Of a DNA stretch of 64,000 bases, positions 60,838 to 64,000 are shown one piece after another. The notes beneath the pieces were generated by a model. It was not told the origin of the DNA and did not search any database. It saw only the letters and a list, made by a program, of their open reading frames with translations. The translations under genes were made by a program, and so were the position numbers. Each line of letters opens with the position of its first letter. Within the stretch, counting starts at the first letter, position 1. The DNA comes from Tragulus kanchil (lineage: Eukaryota > Chordata > Mammalia > Artiodactyla > Tragulidae): positions 137,785,301-137,849,300 of the forward strand of contig JAIOJX010000025.1 in the NCBI GenBank assembly GCA_022376925.1. The letters run 5' to 3'.

Positions 60838-61138
60838 CCATGATTTCTTTTTTCAATTTTTTTTTTGGCCTCTTCTATTGATTTTTTTTTTATCCATTTA
60901 TTTTCATCCATCTTTACTCTTTGGCCTATGTGGGCCTCCCATCACAGTGGCCTCTCTTGTCGTAGAGCACAGGCTCTGGGCGCATGCAATCCAGAGCACT
61001 GACTCGCAACTGGACACAGCGGTCCAGCCTTTCCATGGCACATGGGATCTTCCCAGTCCAGGGATTAAACCAGTGCCCCTTGTACTACTGCAAGGCAGAC
61101 TTTCTACCCACTGGACCACCAGGGAAGCCCCATGATTT
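60838..61138 (-). repeat. CHR-type SINE
   Basis: Reverse-oriented, T-rich tail, GGCCTATGTGGGCCTCCCAT, CAGTCCAGGGATTAAACCAG, ending CCACCAGGGAAGCCCC. Flanked by CCATGATTT at both ends (about 60839 and 61129). Confidence 0.85.
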
Positions 61139-61562
61139 TTAAAAAGAGGCTTCATGTTAATGCTACACTATTTAACTTTTTTCCAACGCTCACATACACA
61201 ATGTATCTTATATTAAGCAGGGTCCTGGGTTGTAGACAAAAGAACCCACTCTCGTTTAAAGAAACAAAGGATTTAACTATGGGTAGTAAATTGCTTATAG
61301 CAGCGGTCACCACTTTTTTGACACCAGGGACGGATTTCATGCAAGACTTCGACGGAATGTACTCTGTGGGGAGGGGGAATGGTTTGGGAATGATTCAAAT
61401 GCATCACATAATTGTGCACTTTTTTGTAATGTAATACTGTCACTGATCTGATAGGAGGTACTGGTCTGTGGCCCAGAGGTTGGGGCTCCCTGGCTTATAA
61501 GATATTTAGAAAGGTTAGTGAAATCGTTTGTAGGCAAAGCTTGTAAGAATAAATTGGTGAAA

Positions 61563-61838
61563 GGCTTCTCTGGTGGTCCAGTGGGTAAAGAGTCCACCTT
61601 GCAGTGCAAGGGGCACCAGTTTGATCCCTAACCTGTGAAGATCCCACATTCTGTGCAGTGGCTGGACCAGTGTGTCCAATTAGGAGCCAGAGCTCTGGAG
61701 CACATGCTCCCCAAGTCAGTGTTCTGCAACGAGAGGCCAGAGCAATGGGAGGCCCACATGGGCCAAAGAATAAAAATGGATGAAAATAAATTAAAAAATA
61801 AAAGAGGCCAAAATTAAAAAAAAAAAAAAAAAAGCAAC
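61563..61838 (+). repeat. CHR-type SINE (copy 1)
   Basis: GGCTTCTCTGGTGGTCCAGT start, CHR body, poly(A) tail. Target-site duplication GAATAAATTGGTGAAA / GAATAAGTTGGTGAAA (61547-61562 and 61839-61854). Second copy at about 62653-62928. Confidence 0.85.
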
Positions 61839-62014
61839 GAATAAGTTGGTGAAAATGTTGGACAGATCCCAGAACCACTTTGTTTCCACCATTGTCAGGA
61901 AACTGGGGCCACCACACCTGAACAAATAATCGCTAGGAGTATTGCCAGTGTCTGCACAGGAAAATGGATGTCCCATGTCCAACCCTTCCCCCACATATAT
62001 TAACTGCAAAAAAC

Positions 62015-62213
62015 AAAAGTGAAAGTGTTAGTCACTTCATTGTGTCGACTCTTTGTGACCCCATGGACTGCAGCCCACCAGGCTCCTTTATCCATGAAAT
62101 TCTCCAGGCAAGACTACTGAAGTGGGTTGCCATTCCCTTCTCCCGGGATCTTCCCAACTCAGGGACTGAACTCAGGTCTCCTGCATTGCAGGCAGATTTT
62201 TTACTGCAATGCA
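62015..62213 (+). repeat. Bov-A2 SINE (copy 1)
   Basis: GAAAGTGTTAGTCACTTCAT, CCCATGGACTGCAGCCCACC, CAAGACTACTGAAGTGGGTT, ATCTTCCCAACTCAGGGACT. Second copy at about 63105-63303, which keeps CTCCAGGGGATC where copy 1 has CTCCCGGGATC. Confidence 0.9.
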
Positions 62214-63501
62214 GAGAACTCCTTTAATTACAAACCAAATGTCATAAATTTGTATCTATCAAAATCTAAATCATGTATTGATATTCTAAAAGAAAGTGAG
62301 GAGGGGCTGGAAAAGGTAGGTTTTGTTTAGTTGTGGTTAATACTTTACATTTTAATGCAAATAGAGAAATGTAGAGTTTTTTGTTTTTTCAAAAGATTTA
62401 GGAAAACCCAAAGAATGCAAAAAAGGTTTAGGATTTTTTTTGTTTTTTTCAAAGATTTTTAGGAATGTTCTGGGAGGGAAATTTTCAAATGCATCACATA
62501 ATTGTGCACTTTTTTGTAATGTAATACTGTCACTGATCTGATAGGAGGTACTGGTCTGTGGCCCAGAGGTTGGGGCTCCCTGGCTTATAAGATATTTAGA
62601 AAGGTTAGTGAAATCGTTTGTAGGCAAAGCTTGTAAGAATAAATTGGTGAAAGGCTTCTCTGGTGGTCCAGTGGGTAAAGAGTCCACCTTGCAGTGCAAG
62701 GGGCACCAGTTTGATCCCTAACCTGTGAAGATCCCACATTCTGTGCAGTGGCTGGACCAGTGTGTCCAATTAGGAGCCAGAGCTCTGGAGCACATGCTCC
62801 CCAAGTCAGTGTTCTGCAACGAGAGGCCAGAGCAATGGGAGGCCCACATGGGCCAAAGAATAAAAATGGATGAAAATAAATTAAAAAATAAAAGAGGCCA
62901 AAATTAAAAAAAAAAAAAAAAAAGCAACGAATAAGTTGGTGAAAATGTTGGACAGATCCCAGAACCACTTTGTTTCCACCATTGTCAGGAAACTGGGGCC
63001 ACCACACCTGAACAAATAATCGCTAGGAGTATTGCCAGTGTCTGCACAGGAAAATGGATGTCCCATGTCCAACCCTTCCCCCACATATATTAACTGCAAA
63101 AAACAAAAGTGAAAGTGTTAGTCACTTCATTGTGTCGACTCTTTGTGACCCCATGGACTGCAGCCCACCAGGCTCCTTTATCCATGAAATTCTCCAGGCA
63201 AGACTACTGAAGTGGGTTGCCATTCCCTTCTCCAGGGGATCTTCCCAACTCAGGGACTGAACTCAGGTCTCCTGCATTGCAGGCAGATTTTTTACTGCAA
63301 TGCAGAGAACTCCTTTAATTACAAACCAAATGTCATAAATTTGTATCTATCAAAATCTAAATCATGTATTGATATTCTAAAAGAAAGTGAGGAGGGGCTG
63401 GAAAAGGTAGGTTTTGTTTAGTTGTGGTTAATACTTTACATTTTAATGCAAATAGAGAAATGTAGAGTTTTTTGTTTTTTCAAAAGATTTAGGAAAACCC
63501 A

Positions 63502-64000
63502 GAATGCAAATGTCAATTTCAATCTTTATCACAGGATTCAGGATATTTTACCTAATACATTTTGCATGGTTTTCCCTTTTCTTGACAACAGATTGCCTGT
63601 TATAATAGTCCAGTCATTTTAAAATTGTTTTTGTATTTTGTTTATGTTTCAATCGTCATCCTATTTTCAACTCTAGTTTCCTTTAGGTTGGTTGGGAAAT
63701 TCATCACTATATTGCAGAGTTCAAAGCACAAACTCCAGACTATTACATATTTCTTGTAGTCACTATTCAATTTGTAACATGTCTTTTGTCTTTAAAGTTC
63801 TCTTAAACTCTTTCCACCACCTGCCACTGCCTTTCTTAAGGGATTGCCAAGACCCAAATGGAATATTTTGTCACTTACTCTTGATAGATTGCAGTCTGGC
63901 AAAGTTGGAGCTGTACTTCATTTAGCAAACTGTGAAATGACCTATTCCTCTTTAGACATAGTTGAAACTATAAAATAAAAAAGAAGAAGAAACAAAATAA
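63502..64000. other. Single-copy DNA, nothing recognised
   Basis: No gene or repeat family recognised up to the window end. Confidence 0.5.

Larger units (their letters stand above)
61395..63501. repeat. Tandem duplication 21 (period 1090 bp)
   Basis: Block 61395-62410 recurs at 62485-63501. The 74-bp filler between (62411-62484) is a degraded re-reading of the block end (TTTTTTTCAAAGATTTTTAGG echoes TTTTTTCAAAAGATTTAGG). Confidence 0.95.

Overview
The window is nuclear DNA from a ruminant. It carries Bov-tA/Bov-A2 SINEs, BovB LINE 3' ends and CHR-type tRNA-Glu SINEs, a mix confined to ruminants. Ancient mammalian repeats (MIR, L2, MaLR-type LTR, old L1) lie beneath them. I see no complete protein-coding gene. 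The features closest to genes are one short coding-type exon of a cyclic-nucleotide-binding-domain (CNBD) protein on the minus strand (56067-56227), which suggests the window is largely intronic, and a dead processed copy of 14-3-3 theta (YWHAQ) on the plus strand (about 54420-55290).

The dominant structure is 21 direct tandem duplications spread over the window. All have nearly the same period (about 1.05-1.20 kb, mostly 1.09-1.13 kb) although their sequences are unrelated. Several are chained, so some blocks occur three times. Many junctions carry short filler or degraded sequence, and the errors cluster in the 150 bp next to a junction. About 23 kb of the 64 kb is therefore second-copy sequence. 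I read this as an assembly signature (overlapping ~1 kb segments concatenated instead of merged), not as biology. Copy numbers of everything inside these blocks should be halved or divided by three.

Layout. 1-3119: Bov-A compound insertion, then duplicated block 1 with a CHR SINE. 3120-8613: Bov-A2, blocks 2-3, a MaLR-type LTR split by a SINE, and BovB 3' ends. 8611-14945: blocks 4-6, an old L1-like stretch and CHR SINEs. 14946-16362: single copy with an L1 tail and a MIR. 16363-18772: block 7 (Bov-tA + CHR). 18773-23615: the least disturbed region, with a CHR SINE, a solo class II ERV LTR having perfect 6-bp target duplications and a 4 x 30-bp U3 repeat, an ancient LTR-like repeat with an L1 fragment inside, and a 239-bp inverted repeat. 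23616-29910: blocks 8-10, including a small retroposed sequence of unknown parent. 29911-31814: CA repeat, MIR, L1 tail. 31815-41758: blocks 11-14. 41759-43981: single copy, T-rich tract and L1 3' UTR. 43982-54219: blocks 15-19 with BovB. 54220-56730: MIR, YWHAQ pseudogene, L2, CNBD exon. 56731-59017: block 20. 59018-61394: two CHR SINEs. 61395-63501: block 21. 63502-64000: nothing recognised.

I found no new multi-gene biological system. The observations most worth following are the periodic duplication signature, the SINE-confined divergence between otherwise identical copies, the solo LTR with its E-box repeat array, the long inverted repeat, the unassigned 167-bp retroposed element, and the CNBD exon.
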